This document shows positions 30,633 to 40,653 of a stretch of 64,000 nucleotides of DNA, one piece after another. Below the pieces are notes generated by a model that searched no databases, was not told the origin of the DNA, and worked only from the letters and a program-made list of their open reading frames with translations. The position numbers and the translations under genes were made by a program. Origin of the DNA: JACRGC01 sp041305345 (lineage in GTDB: Archaea; Micrarchaeota; Micrarchaeia; Norongarragalinales; SBBD01); contig JBFYLP010000006.1 of the NCBI GenBank assembly GCA_041305345.1, forward strand, positions 186,001-250,000, written 5' to 3'. Numbering within the stretch: position 1 is the first letter of the stretch; every line of letters starts with the position of its first letter.

Positions 30633-32570
30633 ATGCCCGATGAATACCAGGAAGAGCTAATCAACATCTCGGAGAAGCTTGGCAAATACAACGCAGCGAT
30701 GCAGGAATCGCTAAACATCCTAAGCGATGAATTCCTCCTGCTCCGGGACGAGCTCTCAACGCTCAACCAGAACCTGGAGAAAACCAAGGACCTTGATGAG
30801 CGGATAGAGCAGTTCAACAAGACAGTCACAATGCTAACCGGCTTGCAGGAGAAGCTCAAGGTCATTGAGAAGGTCGCTGATTCGATGGCGATTGCCGATT
30901 CGCTTTCTGCAAGGATCGATGTGCTTGCAAAAAAGGCGGATGAGGGCAAGGCGGGAATGGCAGAAGCGGTCCAACCCATAAGCAAGAAGATGGACCTTCT
31001 TTTCTCGAAATTCGATGAAACGCTTACACCGGTTGGGAAAAAGGTGGACGTGCTTTCAGAGGCATTCAAGGAGGAACTGAAGGAATCGTCCGAAACGCTA
31101 AAGGGAGAGGAGCAGCTAAAGAGCCTCGCGCTTGCGATCCAGGACGAATTGTCAAGGCTCCAAAAGGTGAATGAGGACCATTCGAATGCTATTCGGTCCG
31201 TAAGCACCTCCGTCGCGTTCCTATCCTCCTCCGAAGGGGAGATGAAAAAGAGCCTGGATGGCCTCATCAAGATTTACGAGCAGGATCGGGAAAGGAGTGC
31301 GGAGGAACGCGCAAAAAGGGATGCCGAGGAGAAGGGAAGGGGCGGCCTCAATGGCGATGGGAGGCTAGATGAGATAGTCGCATTGCTTAAGGTGCAGATG
31401 GAAAAGCTCGAAAGCTCCGAAGGCGCAAGGGATGGCAGGAAGCCGCAAGGCCTTGAGGAAATCGCATTGGAAATGAAGGCGCAGACCGCGCTTTTGCAAA
31501 CGATGTCACAGCAGAAATCGGCCATTCCACCCGAGCTGGTTGAGGAAATCAGAAAGCAGGGCGCGGACTTTTCGAAAATGCAGCAAATGCTTGCGGAGCA
31601 GGCGAGGATGCTTGCTTTCTTCCAGGACTCGCTGCCAACTGGCAATTTCGAGGAAGTGATCAAGCACGCCGACCTCATCAACCAAAGCACGAATTCGAAA
31701 CTGGATAGCCTGACGGAAATGAACTCGAAAACCACGAAGGCGATTTGGGACTTTGCGGACAAGTCGGGCCAGCTTCCGGCACTGATGCAAAACATCTCGG
31801 CCGCATTGGACGCACTCGTAAATGAGATGAGGAAGGCGCAGGCCGCATATAAAAACCTCGAAAACGCGGTGGACAAGGCTGCGGCGCTGCCGGCGCAGAG
31901 CTCAACGGAGCACATGCAGAAGTTGGAAACGATAACCGAGAACATCAGGGGGCTTCATGCAAGTATAGAAACGCCCCCGCAGATCGAAGGGCAGCTAAGG
32001 CAGGTGATCGATGAGCTAAGGAAATTCGAGCAAATCGAAATGCAAAGGCTGGAAAAGACTACTGCGGGCGCTGATGCGGTAGGCCCCGCTGTCGAATCGA
32101 AATTGAATGGCATATTCGAGGAACTAAGGAAAATCGAGGGCCTGCAAATTGGCATCTCTGAGAAGGGCAGCGTTGCAGGAAGCGGAACGCCTATCGACAC
32201 CAGCAGGATGGACGCCCAGCTCATTGCAATAAAGAAGGAGCTTGCAACGGTATCGGAGAACGTGACGGGCCTTCGAAACATGCTAATGCAGGGCACGGAC
32301 ATTTCAGCGGAAGTGGACTTCGCACCCGTCATCACGAAGATCGAGCAGCTTCGGGAGCAGATCGCATCATCGGCAGCTGCAGCAGGCCAACGGTCATCGG
32401 CTTCGGCCCAGTTATCGGGCTCGAAGCTCCTTGACCAGAGGGAAGTATTCGAGGAGATCCAGCAGAATATTCGCGTCTTCCAGTCGTTCGAGCTTTCCGA
32501 CCGGGCGAAGATCGTTGTGGACCGGCTCGACATGCTAGTCAAGCGCGGGATTTCCCTATACTCCACCTGA
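30633..32570 (+). CDS. Long coiled-coil protein of unknown role
   Basis: A 645-residue protein, highly charged, almost entirely heptad-like. It lacks a signal peptide or membrane segment. The N-terminal 60 residues (YQEELINISEKLGKYNAAMQ) and the C-terminal 45 (REVFEEIQQNIRVFQSFEL...) look like short conserved ends; the middle is long coiled-coil with QM/EL repeats. The ATG at 30633 has a GGAGTGG site; a GTG three codons earlier is the alternative. It resembles the cytoplasmic part of chemoreceptors or SMC-like arms only in general. The Hel308 gene follows by 54 bases. Confidence 0.7.
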   Translation: MPDEYQEELINISEKLGKYNAAMQESLNILSDEFLLLRDELSTLNQNLEKTKDLDERIEQFNKTVTMLTGLQEKLKVIEKVADSMAIADSLSARIDVLAKKADEGKAGMAEAVQPISKKMDLLFSKFDETLTPVGKKVDVLSEAFKEELKESSETLKGEEQLKSLALAIQDELSRLQKVNEDHSNAIRSVSTSVAFLSSSEGEMKKSLDGLIKIYEQDRERSAEERAKRDAEEKGRGGLNGDGRLDEIVALLKVQMEKLESSEGARDGRKPQGLEEIALEMKAQTALLQTMSQQKSAIPPELVEEIRKQGADFSKMQQMLAEQARMLAFFQDSLPTGNFEEVIKHADLINQSTNSKLDSLTEMNSKTTKAIWDFADKSGQLPALMQNISAALDALVNEMRKAQAAYKNLENAVDKAAALPAQSSTEHMQKLETITENIRGLHASIETPPQIEGQLRQVIDELRKFEQIEMQRLEKTTAGADAVGPAVESKLNGIFEELRKIEGLQIGISEKGSVAGSGTPIDTSRMDAQLIAIKKELATVSENVTGLRNMLMQGTDISAEVDFAPVITKIEQLREQIASSAAAAGQRSSASAQLSGSKLLDQREVFEEIQQNIRVFQSFELSDRAKIVVDRLDMLVKRGISLYST

Positions 32571-32623
32571 AACGAGCCCTCAATTGGATTATAAACTCCT
32601 TCCCCAATTAGAATCCGGTTCCG

Positions 32624-34699
32624 ATGGAAAATGCATTCAATCTTGATGACACCCTACGGAGGCTTGGCTACCCGGAACTCAACCCGATGCAGGCGAAGGC
32701 GATTGCGGATGGGTTTTTAGAGAGCAGGAAGGCGCTCGTATGTGCACCTACTGCATCAGGGAAAACGCTTCTTGCCACACTCGCAATCATCAAGAACTAC
32801 GCGCAGACCCGCAAAAAGACGTTCTACGTCGTGCCCCTCAAGGCACTTGCGCAGGAGAAATTCAACGAGTTCTCGGAGCTTATGCAACAGTTCGAAATGA
32901 AAGTGGCGCTCTCCACTTCCGATTTCGATTCATCCGCGGATGCGCTTTCAAATGCGGATGTAATCATCGCCACGATTGAGAAGCTCGATTCGCTTCTTCG
33001 GCACGAGGTGGGCTGGCTGGAGAAAGTGAACCTTGCGATAATTGATGAGGCGCATTTGCTCAACGATGAGAGCAGGGGCGCCACATTGGAAATCGTGATG
33101 GTGAAATTGCTGAGGCTGAATTTGAAGCTTGTTGCGCTTTCCGCAACGATACCTAACTCGCAGGAAATCGCGAAATGGCTAAGTGCGGACCTTTATGAGA
33201 GCGATTACCGGCCCACGAAATTGGTTTACGGGATTGCAGAAGATGGCAAAATCACTTACATCGATAGGGCAAGCCCGGATAGGAAAATTGAAAAACTGTC
33301 CTCGAAAAAAACCCTCGAGGAACTCCAAAGGAAATGCATCGATAGGAAGGGGCAGTCGCTCGTGTTCGTTTCCTCCCGAAGGTCTGCCGAAAGCACGGCA
33401 AGGGAGCTGGGGCTGCTAGTGTTTGAGAAACTGAATTTGGGGGAGAAAGCGAAATTGGAGGAACTCTCAATCAAGGCGCTCAGAACGTTTTCAACCCCAA
33501 CAGCGCAATGCAAATCGCTTTCGTTATGCCTGAAGAACGGTGTCGCATTCCACCATGCAGGGATCCCGGGAAAGCAAAGGAAAATCATCGAGGAGGGCTT
33601 CAAGAAGGAGAGGGCGATTAAAGCGATCGTGGCAACGACCACTCTTGCAATGGGGATAGATTACCCCGCCTCTTATGTGATAATCAAGGACTTGAAGCGG
33701 TTCACGGGCGCATTCTCCGAATTCCTGCCCAATTTCGAAATCGCCCAGATGAGTGGAAGGGCAGGCCGGCCAAGGTACGACAAGGAAGGGATCGCGTACC
33801 TGATGTGCGCCCCGAAGGATAAGGAATACGTGCTCGAGAATTACGTCCTTGGCAAGGTGGAGAAAATCTATTCCAAACTCGCAAATGCCGCGTTCCTAAG
33901 GATGCACTCCCTCGGCCTCATTGCAAGCGATTACTGCAATTCCTACGAATCGCTCTACAAATTCTTCGAAATGTCGCTTTTCGCCTTCCAGTACGGGAAA
34001 ACCGAGGAGCTCTTCGAGATGATCGAGAACGTGGTTTTCGAGCTTCGCGAGATGGAGTTCATTACGGAAAGGAAAAGCAGCAGCTTGATTGCAACGCCTC
34101 TTGGAAAGCGCGTCTCGGAGCTTTACATAGATCCGCTATCCGCAAACGAGTTTGTCAATTTCATAAAATTGAAGGAACCGAAGGGGAATTTTGACTTCCT
34201 GTTTGCCATCAACTCGGCAACCGAGATGTATCCGCTGCTTTCTGTTCGCAGAACGGAAGAGATGGCGCTTTTTGAAGAGGCGGAGAAGATGGAGATTGGC
34301 AAGTACCTGGAAAATCACTACGATGACCGCAACTTCCTCGAAAAATACAAGAGTTCGAAGCTGCTTGAAAGCTGGGTTTTAGAGGAAACGGAGGAGCAGA
34401 TTCTCGAAAAGCACGCGATCGCTCCTGGAATACTTGCTGCAAGGGTTAGGAATGCGCAGTGGCTTTCCTATAGCATAGCAGAAATCGCATACATGCTAAA
34501 TGAGACCGAAACATACAAAGGTGCGAAACGCATAACAAGACGGCTAAAGCACGGAATCAAGGAGGAGCTGCTGAATGTGTGCAGGGTGAAGGGGATTGGC
34601 CGCGTGCGTGGGAGAAAGCTGTTCAACGCCGGAATCAAGACTGCTGAAGATTATGCGAAATTGAGCAAGGAGCAGGTAAATGCCATCTTGAAGGGCTAA
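32624..34699 (+). CDS. Hel308-like Ski2-family DNA helicase
   Basis: This 691-residue superfamily 2 helicase has motif I APTASGKT (41-48), motif II DEAH (141-144), motif III SATIP (173-177), and motifs V and VI in TTTLAMGIDYP and QMSGRAGRPRYD. It continues with a winged-helix and ratchet region and ends in a helix-hairpin-helix (CRVKGIGRVRGRKLFNAGI). This arrangement is that of archaeal Hel308, which unwinds stalled forks. It begins with NPMQAKAI (Q-motif-like). The gene follows the coiled-coil gene and precedes the large surface protein after 130 bases. Confidence 0.92.
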   Translation: MENAFNLDDTLRRLGYPELNPMQAKAIADGFLESRKALVCAPTASGKTLLATLAIIKNYAQTRKKTFYVVPLKALAQEKFNEFSELMQQFEMKVALSTSDFDSSADALSNADVIIATIEKLDSLLRHEVGWLEKVNLAIIDEAHLLNDESRGATLEIVMVKLLRLNLKLVALSATIPNSQEIAKWLSADLYESDYRPTKLVYGIAEDGKITYIDRASPDRKIEKLSSKKTLEELQRKCIDRKGQSLVFVSSRRSAESTARELGLLVFEKLNLGEKAKLEELSIKALRTFSTPTAQCKSLSLCLKNGVAFHHAGIPGKQRKIIEEGFKKERAIKAIVATTTLAMGIDYPASYVIIKDLKRFTGAFSEFLPNFEIAQMSGRAGRPRYDKEGIAYLMCAPKDKEYVLENYVLGKVEKIYSKLANAAFLRMHSLGLIASDYCNSYESLYKFFEMSLFAFQYGKTEELFEMIENVVFELREMEFITERKSSSLIATPLGKRVSELYIDPLSANEFVNFIKLKEPKGNFDFLFAINSATEMYPLLSVRRTEEMALFEEAEKMEIGKYLENHYDDRNFLEKYKSSKLLESWVLEETEEQILEKHAIAPGILAARVRNAQWLSYSIAEIAYMLNETETYKGAKRITRRLKHGIKEELLNVCRVKGIGRVRGRKLFNAGIKTAEDYAKLSKEQVNAILKG

Positions 34700-34796
34700 G
34701 GGAAATCGGAAGGGGAGAATGCGGATGAGATAATTCGGCGTTGACTTCCGGGCGGGCATTGCTTGCGGATCCTCCCTTGCGGCTCGATACGAATAT

Positions 34797-34804
34797 CTTT
34801 ATAA
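34797..34804 (+). promoter_or_regulatory. Candidate TATA box of the large surface protein gene
   Basis: CTTTATAAC lies about 27-33 bases upstream of the ATG at 34830, consistent with a leaderless transcript. Confidence 0.4.
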
Positions 34805-34829
34805 CCTCCGGAACCGAATAAATCCAGTG

Positions 34830-37800
34830 ATGCAAATGGGGATATTTGGCGGGATGGAGGAACAATACGAGGAGATGGCTGAATCGCTTCGCGAAAAGGG
34901 CATTCCGCTGCCTTCGCTCACGGCGCTATTTGCAATCCTGCTACTCATCATTGCTGGCATTTACATCCTGCTAGCCCAGCCGTTCTCACCAAAATTCACT
35001 TCGATGGAAGTTACCGTCAAAAGCAACGACCAACCGGTCGAAGGAGCGGATGTTGCGATCGTTGACTTGTCGGGAGGCATATTGGCAAGGGAATTGACCA
35101 ACAAGCAGGGAAAGGCAAGCTTCGGGAAGGTGCCAATCAAAGATATCAATATCAATGCGCGGAAGGAAGGCATCGGTGAGGGAAGTAAAAATGTGAAGGT
35201 AGCACCTGGTAAAATCACGATCGTGCTGGGAGGTGCAACTAGTGAGGGCAAATTGGTCGAAGTGACCCTGAGGGCAACCGATGAGGCAACGCAAATTGGC
35301 ATCAATGGGGCGCAAATCACCTACACGCTATCTGATGACCCAACGAAAACATACTCCGCATCAGCGGATGCGAACGGCAAATTGGTCTTGAAATTGCCCT
35401 CGGGCAAGGCCGCTAACCTGGTGCTGTTCCATACCAATTACAACGATAGGCCCCTTAGCATCCAAGCCGGGAAGGAGAATGAGGCGATGGAAGTTGGAAT
35501 GACGAGGAAGGCAGCCTTGGCAGGGCCATCCCCAAGCTCCCATCCTGCAGCCACTCCAACCATTAGGTATGGCAGCTTGAAGGTTAGAGTCGCGGACGAT
35601 GAGGGCGCAACTCTTAATGCGAACATCGAGGCATATGATGCCGCGACAAGGAGGTTGATTTCCTCCAAAACAGCAGCGGGAGGGCTTGGGGCATTTACGA
35701 ATCTTCAGGTCGGGGCTAAATATTTCGTGAAGGCCTCCCTCGCGGGGCACCAAGCATATGATGGCAGCCTTGCCCCATTCACCCTCGAGGTGGAAAGCGA
35801 GATTGATGTGGTCCTAAGAAAGGGCGCAGATACGGATGGGAAGCTCGCGGCATACACATTTGACCAGGAAGGGAATAAGATTTCCGCAAGGCTGCAGGTA
35901 ATTTCGGGGGAGGGGAACGCGGTAATCACGAGGAATTCGAATGGAATTGCGGAATTCGAGCATTCGCAGCTATCAGCCCTAGAAGGCTTCAAGATTGTTG
36001 CAACAGCAGATGGAAGCCTGCCTGCATCAAGCGAGGAATACTCCTCAAGCGACATTCCAGGTAAAATCGAATTGACGCTCACTGATGCAACGAATGAAAA
36101 TTCCGCGGAGCTTGCAATCACAACGAAGGATAGGAATGGGGGCCTGCTGGGAGGCGCCAACATCTTAATCTACTCTCATTCGCACGGTTTGATAATCAGC
36201 GATAGGACAGATGGGGATGGAAACGCCAAGTTCCTGCTGGAAAAGAACGAAAATTACGAAATCCTCTCGGCATATGGGGAGGAGAAGGGCGCTGCTTCCA
36301 TCCTCCTGCTTGATCGAAAAGCTCTCCAGATTTACCTGGGGGCGGCCGTGGAGGAAATCGGAGTTGGCGCATTGGATGTGGTGACATCGGAAGCCGTTGA
36401 TGCGACCTATTATTCCCTTTACGGCGGGGATACGTTCGATTCGTGCTTCGGCCAGATTTGCAGGCTGAATGTCAAGACGCTGCAGGAAGCGGAAATCCGC
36501 ATCACTGCGGATGGGTATTTTGAACGGGTAGTCAAAGTGCTTCCCTCGGGCGATGGCAAGCAGCTGGAAATTGAGATGATCCCGCTGGATTACAGCGACA
36601 CCCTCGTGAAATTCCAGGGGGTGTACGATTCGCTGAATAGGGAAGTCGATGCCCTTTCTCCGGGCGAGGAATATTATGCCAAAATGCTCATTGCAGCGCC
36701 TTCCGCGGAACGGATGGGCGCATATTTCAGGATCGGCAGCGAGGATGATGCTGCGGGCGATTTCGCCTTGCTGGAATCGCACAGCTCAACAAATGCGCCT
36801 TCCTCCATAATCAAATCAACAACGATTCCTTTGGGGAATGGCTGCGCGGATGAAGCTTTGGGAAATGCGGAATTCAAATGGATGAACCTTGAATTTTCGG
36901 GAGCGGCGGCGGAATTGGTCGACTTCAAGTTCAGGCTCAGGCCAACTGCCGAACTTGAGGATGAGCTGAAGTTTTTCTATCGGGGATATGCGGTGAAGGA
37001 TGGAAAGTTCCTAAGGTTCCCGGAGGATGGCTTACTTGGGACGGATGAAAAAACCGCTTCCAGGGATTGGTGCGAAGCACAGGAGGAAGAGGGATCAATC
37101 AAGATCGAGAAAAGCGGAGCCTATTCCTGCAACGCGCTAGGATGCATCTCCTTGTTGGTAGAGCAGGACGGGCTTGAAGCCAGGAGGGATTTCCAGGCTA
37201 GGAACGCCAAGGATTGCTCCGATGATTCCGCAGCCCCAAATTCCTGCGCAGCTGCAAGGATGACAATGCACATCTCATTCATGCCCAACGATCCAAGCAA
37301 GGAGCTCGATTTGAAGGTATCACAGGCGGATTCCCGGATCAGGCTTTCTTCCTACTCGATCAATGGCAATGCGGCAAGGTCGCTTTCCACAAGCAGCCTT
37401 AGCGTTCCGCTGACAGGTGCCAGGGAGTATGCAATCGAGGTGACAGCGCTTCCGCAGCTGGCGGGCGATGAGGCAGTAACTGTCATCGTGCAGGAGGCGG
37501 TTGGCGACCTTGACATACGGAAGCGGATTGACATCAAAATATATGGCAGCTGCGGCAATGGCCTTAAGGATTGCGGCGGCGGGGAATGCAGCCCGATATG
37601 CTTTGGCGATTTTTTTGAAGCGGGAAATCCCGATGAAGAAGAATTACCCGAGGAACCGCAATGCGAGAATGACATGCAATACTGCGCCGATGGCGAATGC
37701 AGGGAGGAATGCGAAATAACTCCCCCCGAAATCGACCTTGGCGAAAATGTGTTCGTATTTGAAAATGGGAAGCTTGCAACTTCCATCAGGAAGATGAACT

Positions 37801-39491
37801 TGCAAATAGACCGCATCACACCTGCCGATGCAGTGCCGCTGAAATTTGAATCAAGATCCGGCGGATGCTCGCCGTTCTATGCGATCGTTTCCGAAAATAC
37901 TGCCGAGTGCTATTCGATTGAGAAGGAGCATCTTATTTTCAGGGGAAATGAGCTCAGCCCTGACTGCCCTCTTAAAAGCATTGGCGATGGCGCGGAAGGC
38001 GACACCAGCGCGAAATTGCAGGTAACCTGCAGTGGCATCGTGGGCCAGATCCTCGAAATTCCAATTGAAGTTAAGGTCAACAACATCAACCAGAAGGCGG
38101 TGCAATTCCAGCCCTCCAGCTTCTCTGGAAGCGAACCTAAAATCATCCACATTTTAAACCAAAAGCAGGTCCCAAAGAGCTATGAGCTAGGAAGCCAAAA
38201 GCCCTCCTTCGACCACGCGGATGCGTACACGTATGCAATCAGCAGCAGCGGAACCCTTATGCTAACCGAAGATGGGGAAAGCATTGACTTGGTAAATTTT
38301 GAGGAATCCGAAACGTATTTCCCAAGCATAGATAACCAGGGCGGAAGGGTGGCAGCGTGCCACGATTACATCTGCTGCGCATCCCAATGGTGCACCGAGG
38401 CGGCTGCAGTGCAGGCATTTTCGACGTTCAAGGAGCACGCCCAAATGGTCGCATCAGCAACCACATTTCGCAGGCAGGATACTTTCATTTCTGAAGAGGT
38501 AATCGGCAGGCCCTTTACTTTCTCAACAATCCTGCGGCTCGTGGAAAAGGCCAAACTCCCATCCGAAATCAAATCGGATGATTCGCCAACTGCGTATGGC
38601 TGCAAGGCAGATAACCCGAAAATCTACATCGTCCAGGCGTCGAGTGCTAATGGCAAGGAATGGGAATACACTGCAAGGATTGCAAGGCTTTACAAGTACG
38701 ATTACGTCGAGCGCGAAAGCGAGTGCAAGGACGGGAAGGCGACGCCGGAAATGAAAGCAACCGCAACGCACAGCTACCAGCCTTCTGGCGACTATTTGCC
38801 CCTTTGCAATTTCCTGAAAACGAATGATGGATGCGTTGAGGGCGAGGTTGATGCAAGCTTTGCGTCAATTGAGCAGGCTGAGAAGGCAAGCCAACTAAAG
38901 CCCACTTTCGGCATTAGCACTTTTTGGAGGATCCTTGTGCTTGGCCAGGCGTGCACGCCAGGTGAAACGCTTGTGGATTTCGATCTGCCCGACATGCGCG
39001 CCTTCAGGTTCGCCGTAATGACCTGCCCGGTAGGAGGGGCGGCCGAGGTTAGTTCCAAGGTATGCACCGAAGCAAAAAGCTACATATTCTCCGACGTAAG
39101 CGACAATCAGATAAGGGCCATGGTCCACGTGGGCATAACAAAAAAATGCAAAGTCGATTATAAAGGCCTGGCAATCGGAGCCGGAGGCTTCCTATTGACT
39201 TATAAGTACCCCCAGCACGCGGATACGATCAATGCTCTTACTGGCCTCATATCATTATTCTACGGAGACCTGACAACCTGCGCCATCCTTGGAGCTTTGC
39301 AGGTTGCAGCGCCCAAGGAATACAAGGTTGCAACATCGGGCGCGCTTGCAGCCTGTACTGCGATAAGCCAGATGAAATCCAAAGGAAAGACATTTGGGAT
39401 AACAGGCACTGAAGGAAGCCCCGGAATAAAGCCTCCCTCGGGGGGCCAGGGAGGCACGGGATTCGAAGCAACACTAGAACCACCAACATAG
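34830..39491 (+). CDS. Very large surface protein with Ig-like/CNA-B-type domains
   Basis: A 1553-residue protein. Near the N-terminus one membrane anchor (LFAILLLIIAGIYILLAQPF, about residues 34-53) leaves a short cytoplasmic head, so the bulk is outside the cell. Several beta-sandwich modules of the carboxypeptidase-regulatory or CNA-B type follow (VTVKSNDQPVEGADVAIVD; ITTKDRNGGLLGGANILI). A Cys-rich insert (CGNGLKDCGGGEC and CADGECREEC) precedes a Cys-containing C-terminal region of about 500 residues. The C-terminus contains small hydrophobic helices (GLAIGAGGFLLTY) and a Gly/Pro-rich tail. It is one of the largest genes of the window, of unknown role; adhesion or a cell-surface layer function is inferred. 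Confidence 0.8.
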   Translation: MQMGIFGGMEEQYEEMAESLREKGIPLPSLTALFAILLLIIAGIYILLAQPFSPKFTSMEVTVKSNDQPVEGADVAIVDLSGGILARELTNKQGKASFGKVPIKDININARKEGIGEGSKNVKVAPGKITIVLGGATSEGKLVEVTLRATDEATQIGINGAQITYTLSDDPTKTYSASADANGKLVLKLPSGKAANLVLFHTNYNDRPLSIQAGKENEAMEVGMTRKAALAGPSPSSHPAATPTIRYGSLKVRVADDEGATLNANIEAYDAATRRLISSKTAAGGLGAFTNLQVGAKYFVKASLAGHQAYDGSLAPFTLEVESEIDVVLRKGADTDGKLAAYTFDQEGNKISARLQVISGEGNAVITRNSNGIAEFEHSQLSALEGFKIVATADGSLPASSEEYSSSDIPGKIELTLTDATNENSAELAITTKDRNGGLLGGANILIYSHSHGLIISDRTDGDGNAKFLLEKNENYEILSAYGEEKGAASILLLDRKALQIYLGAAVEEIGVGALDVVTSEAVDATYYSLYGGDTFDSCFGQICRLNVKTLQEAEIRITADGYFERVVKVLPSGDGKQLEIEMIPLDYSDTLVKFQGVYDSLNREVDALSPGEEYYAKMLIAAPSAERMGAYFRIGSEDDAAGDFALLESHSSTNAPSSIIKSTTIPLGNGCADEALGNAEFKWMNLEFSGAAAELVDFKFRLRPTAELEDELKFFYRGYAVKDGKFLRFPEDGLLGTDEKTASRDWCEAQEEEGSIKIEKSGAYSCNALGCISLLVEQDGLEARRDFQARNAKDCSDDSAAPNSCAAARMTMHISFMPNDPSKELDLKVSQADSRIRLSSYSINGNAARSLSTSSLSVPLTGAREYAIEVTALPQLAGDEAVTVIVQEAVGDLDIRKRIDIKIYGSCGNGLKDCGGGECSPICFGDFFEAGNPDEEELPEEPQCENDMQYCADGECREECEITPPEIDLGENVFVFENGKLATSIRKMNLQIDRITPADAVPLKFESRSGGCSPFYAIVSENTAECYSIEKEHLIFRGNELSPDCPLKSIGDGAEGDTSAKLQVTCSGIVGQILEIPIEVKVNNINQKAVQFQPSSFSGSEPKIIHILNQKQVPKSYELGSQKPSFDHADAYTYAISSSGTLMLTEDGESIDLVNFEESETYFPSIDNQGGRVAACHDYICCASQWCTEAAAVQAFSTFKEHAQMVASATTFRRQDTFISEEVIGRPFTFSTILRLVEKAKLPSEIKSDDSPTAYGCKADNPKIYIVQASSANGKEWEYTARIARLYKYDYVERESECKDGKATPEMKATATHSYQPSGDYLPLCNFLKTNDGCVEGEVDASFASIEQAEKASQLKPTFGISTFWRILVLGQACTPGETLVDFDLPDMRAFRFAVMTCPVGGAAEVSSKVCTEAKSYIFSDVSDNQIRAMVHVGITKKCKVDYKGLAIGAGGFLLTYKYPQHADTINALTGLISLFYGDLTTCAILGALQVAAPKEYKVATSGALAACTAISQMKSKGKTFGITGTEGSPGIKPPSGGQGGTGFEATLEPPT

Positions 39492-39517
39492 GGCCAGCCA
39501 AGCAATGTGACTTCTTT

Positions 39518-40648
39518 ATGGAAAAAATGCCACTTGCCAGAATAATGGAAGGTAACGCGGAACTCTACGTGCCTAGGGAATCATTCAAGGACCCCTTCCA
39601 CCTTCCGGTTTTCTACAATCCGGCGATGGGATTCAACAGGAGCATCTCCTCCGTTGCGATGGGTTGCGCATTGAAGCTGATTGATGATTCCGTTATCGTT
39701 GACGGGCTTTGCTCCCTTGGCGCAAGGGGCATAAGATATGCAAAGGAAAATAAAGTCAGGAAGGCCTATTTTGTTGATGCGAACCCCGCTGCAATAAAGG
39801 TGTTGAGGAGGAACTTGAAACTGAATAAAATCAGGAATGCGCAAATTGCGGAAATCGATCTCAACCGCTTCTTCTCGAATTCAAGGGAATATTTCGATTT
39901 CATAGAAATCGACCCCTTCGGCTCGCCAGTTTTCTTCCTGCAAAATGCCATAAGGAGGCTTTCGAAAAAAGGCGTTCTTTCCATCACCGCAACGGACATG
40001 TCCTCCCTTGCCGGCGCATACCCGAATGCTTGCATCAAGCATTACGGCGCAAGGCCGGTTAGATGCGAATATTCCCACGAGATTGCTCTGCGCATCCTCC
40101 TTGGTAAAATTGGGAGCGAATTGATGCTACAGGATTTTGGGTGCAAGCCCCTTCTTTCTTTCTACAAGGGGCACGCGGTGAAGGCAATTGTGCTTTGCGA
40201 AAAGAACGCGAAAAAAGCGGACGAGGCGATTTTGGAGATCGGGTTCGTGAGCCATTGCGCTAGGTGCCTGGATAGGCGCATAGGGAAAAGGCAGATCGAG
40301 AAATGCGGCAATTGCGGCAATTCACTTGAAATCGGCGGCCCCTTATGGATCGGAAAGCTTTCGGATGGGGATTTTTTGGGATGCATGGAAAAAGAAGGCC
40401 ATAAAAGGGGGCATAGCGAACAATCGGAATTGTCCGAGTTCATAAAAATCCTAAAAAACGAGAACGATTTTCCTCCCGCATTCTTTGACATGCACGTTCT
40501 TGCAAGGAAGCAAAAAAAGCGGATAATCAAAATGGGCGAGGCGCTTTTGCTGCTCGAAAAGGAGGGGTTTGGCGCTTGCAAAACCCATTACTCGCCAACT
40601 TCCTTCAAGACAAATGCCCCGCTATCGGAAATAATCAAGGCGTTTTAG
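39518..40648 (+). CDS. trm1: tRNA (guanine26-N2)-dimethyltransferase
   Basis: The 376-residue enzyme has the Trm1 signature: VFYNPAMGFNRSIS near the N-terminus, the SAM-binding DGLCSLGARGIRYA, AYFVDANPAA and EIDPFGSP, and a C-terminal domain with zinc-ligand pairs CARC and CGNC. It methylates G26 of tRNA to dimethylguanosine at the elbow between D-arm and anticodon arm. The size is normal for archaea. It lies 26 bases after the surface protein gene on the same strand but is probably expressed separately. Confidence 0.93.
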   Translation: MEKMPLARIMEGNAELYVPRESFKDPFHLPVFYNPAMGFNRSISSVAMGCALKLIDDSVIVDGLCSLGARGIRYAKENKVRKAYFVDANPAAIKVLRRNLKLNKIRNAQIAEIDLNRFFSNSREYFDFIEIDPFGSPVFFLQNAIRRLSKKGVLSITATDMSSLAGAYPNACIKHYGARPVRCEYSHEIALRILLGKIGSELMLQDFGCKPLLSFYKGHAVKAIVLCEKNAKKADEAILEIGFVSHCARCLDRRIGKRQIEKCGNCGNSLEIGGPLWIGKLSDGDFLGCMEKEGHKRGHSEQSELSEFIKILKNENDFPPAFFDMHVLARKQKKRIIKMGEALLLLEKEGFGACKTHYSPTSFKTNAPLSEIIKAF

Positions 40649-40653
40649 GGCAA

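Noticed and set aside
30554..31945. Long minus-strand frames (30554-31270 and 31274-31945)
   Set aside because: They are Ser-rich antisense shadows of the coiled-coil gene; the plus frame has matching start, ribosome binding site and heptad pattern.
36165..36782. 205-codon minus-strand frame inside the large surface gene
   Set aside because: No domain and no start signal; it lies opposite a continuous coding frame.
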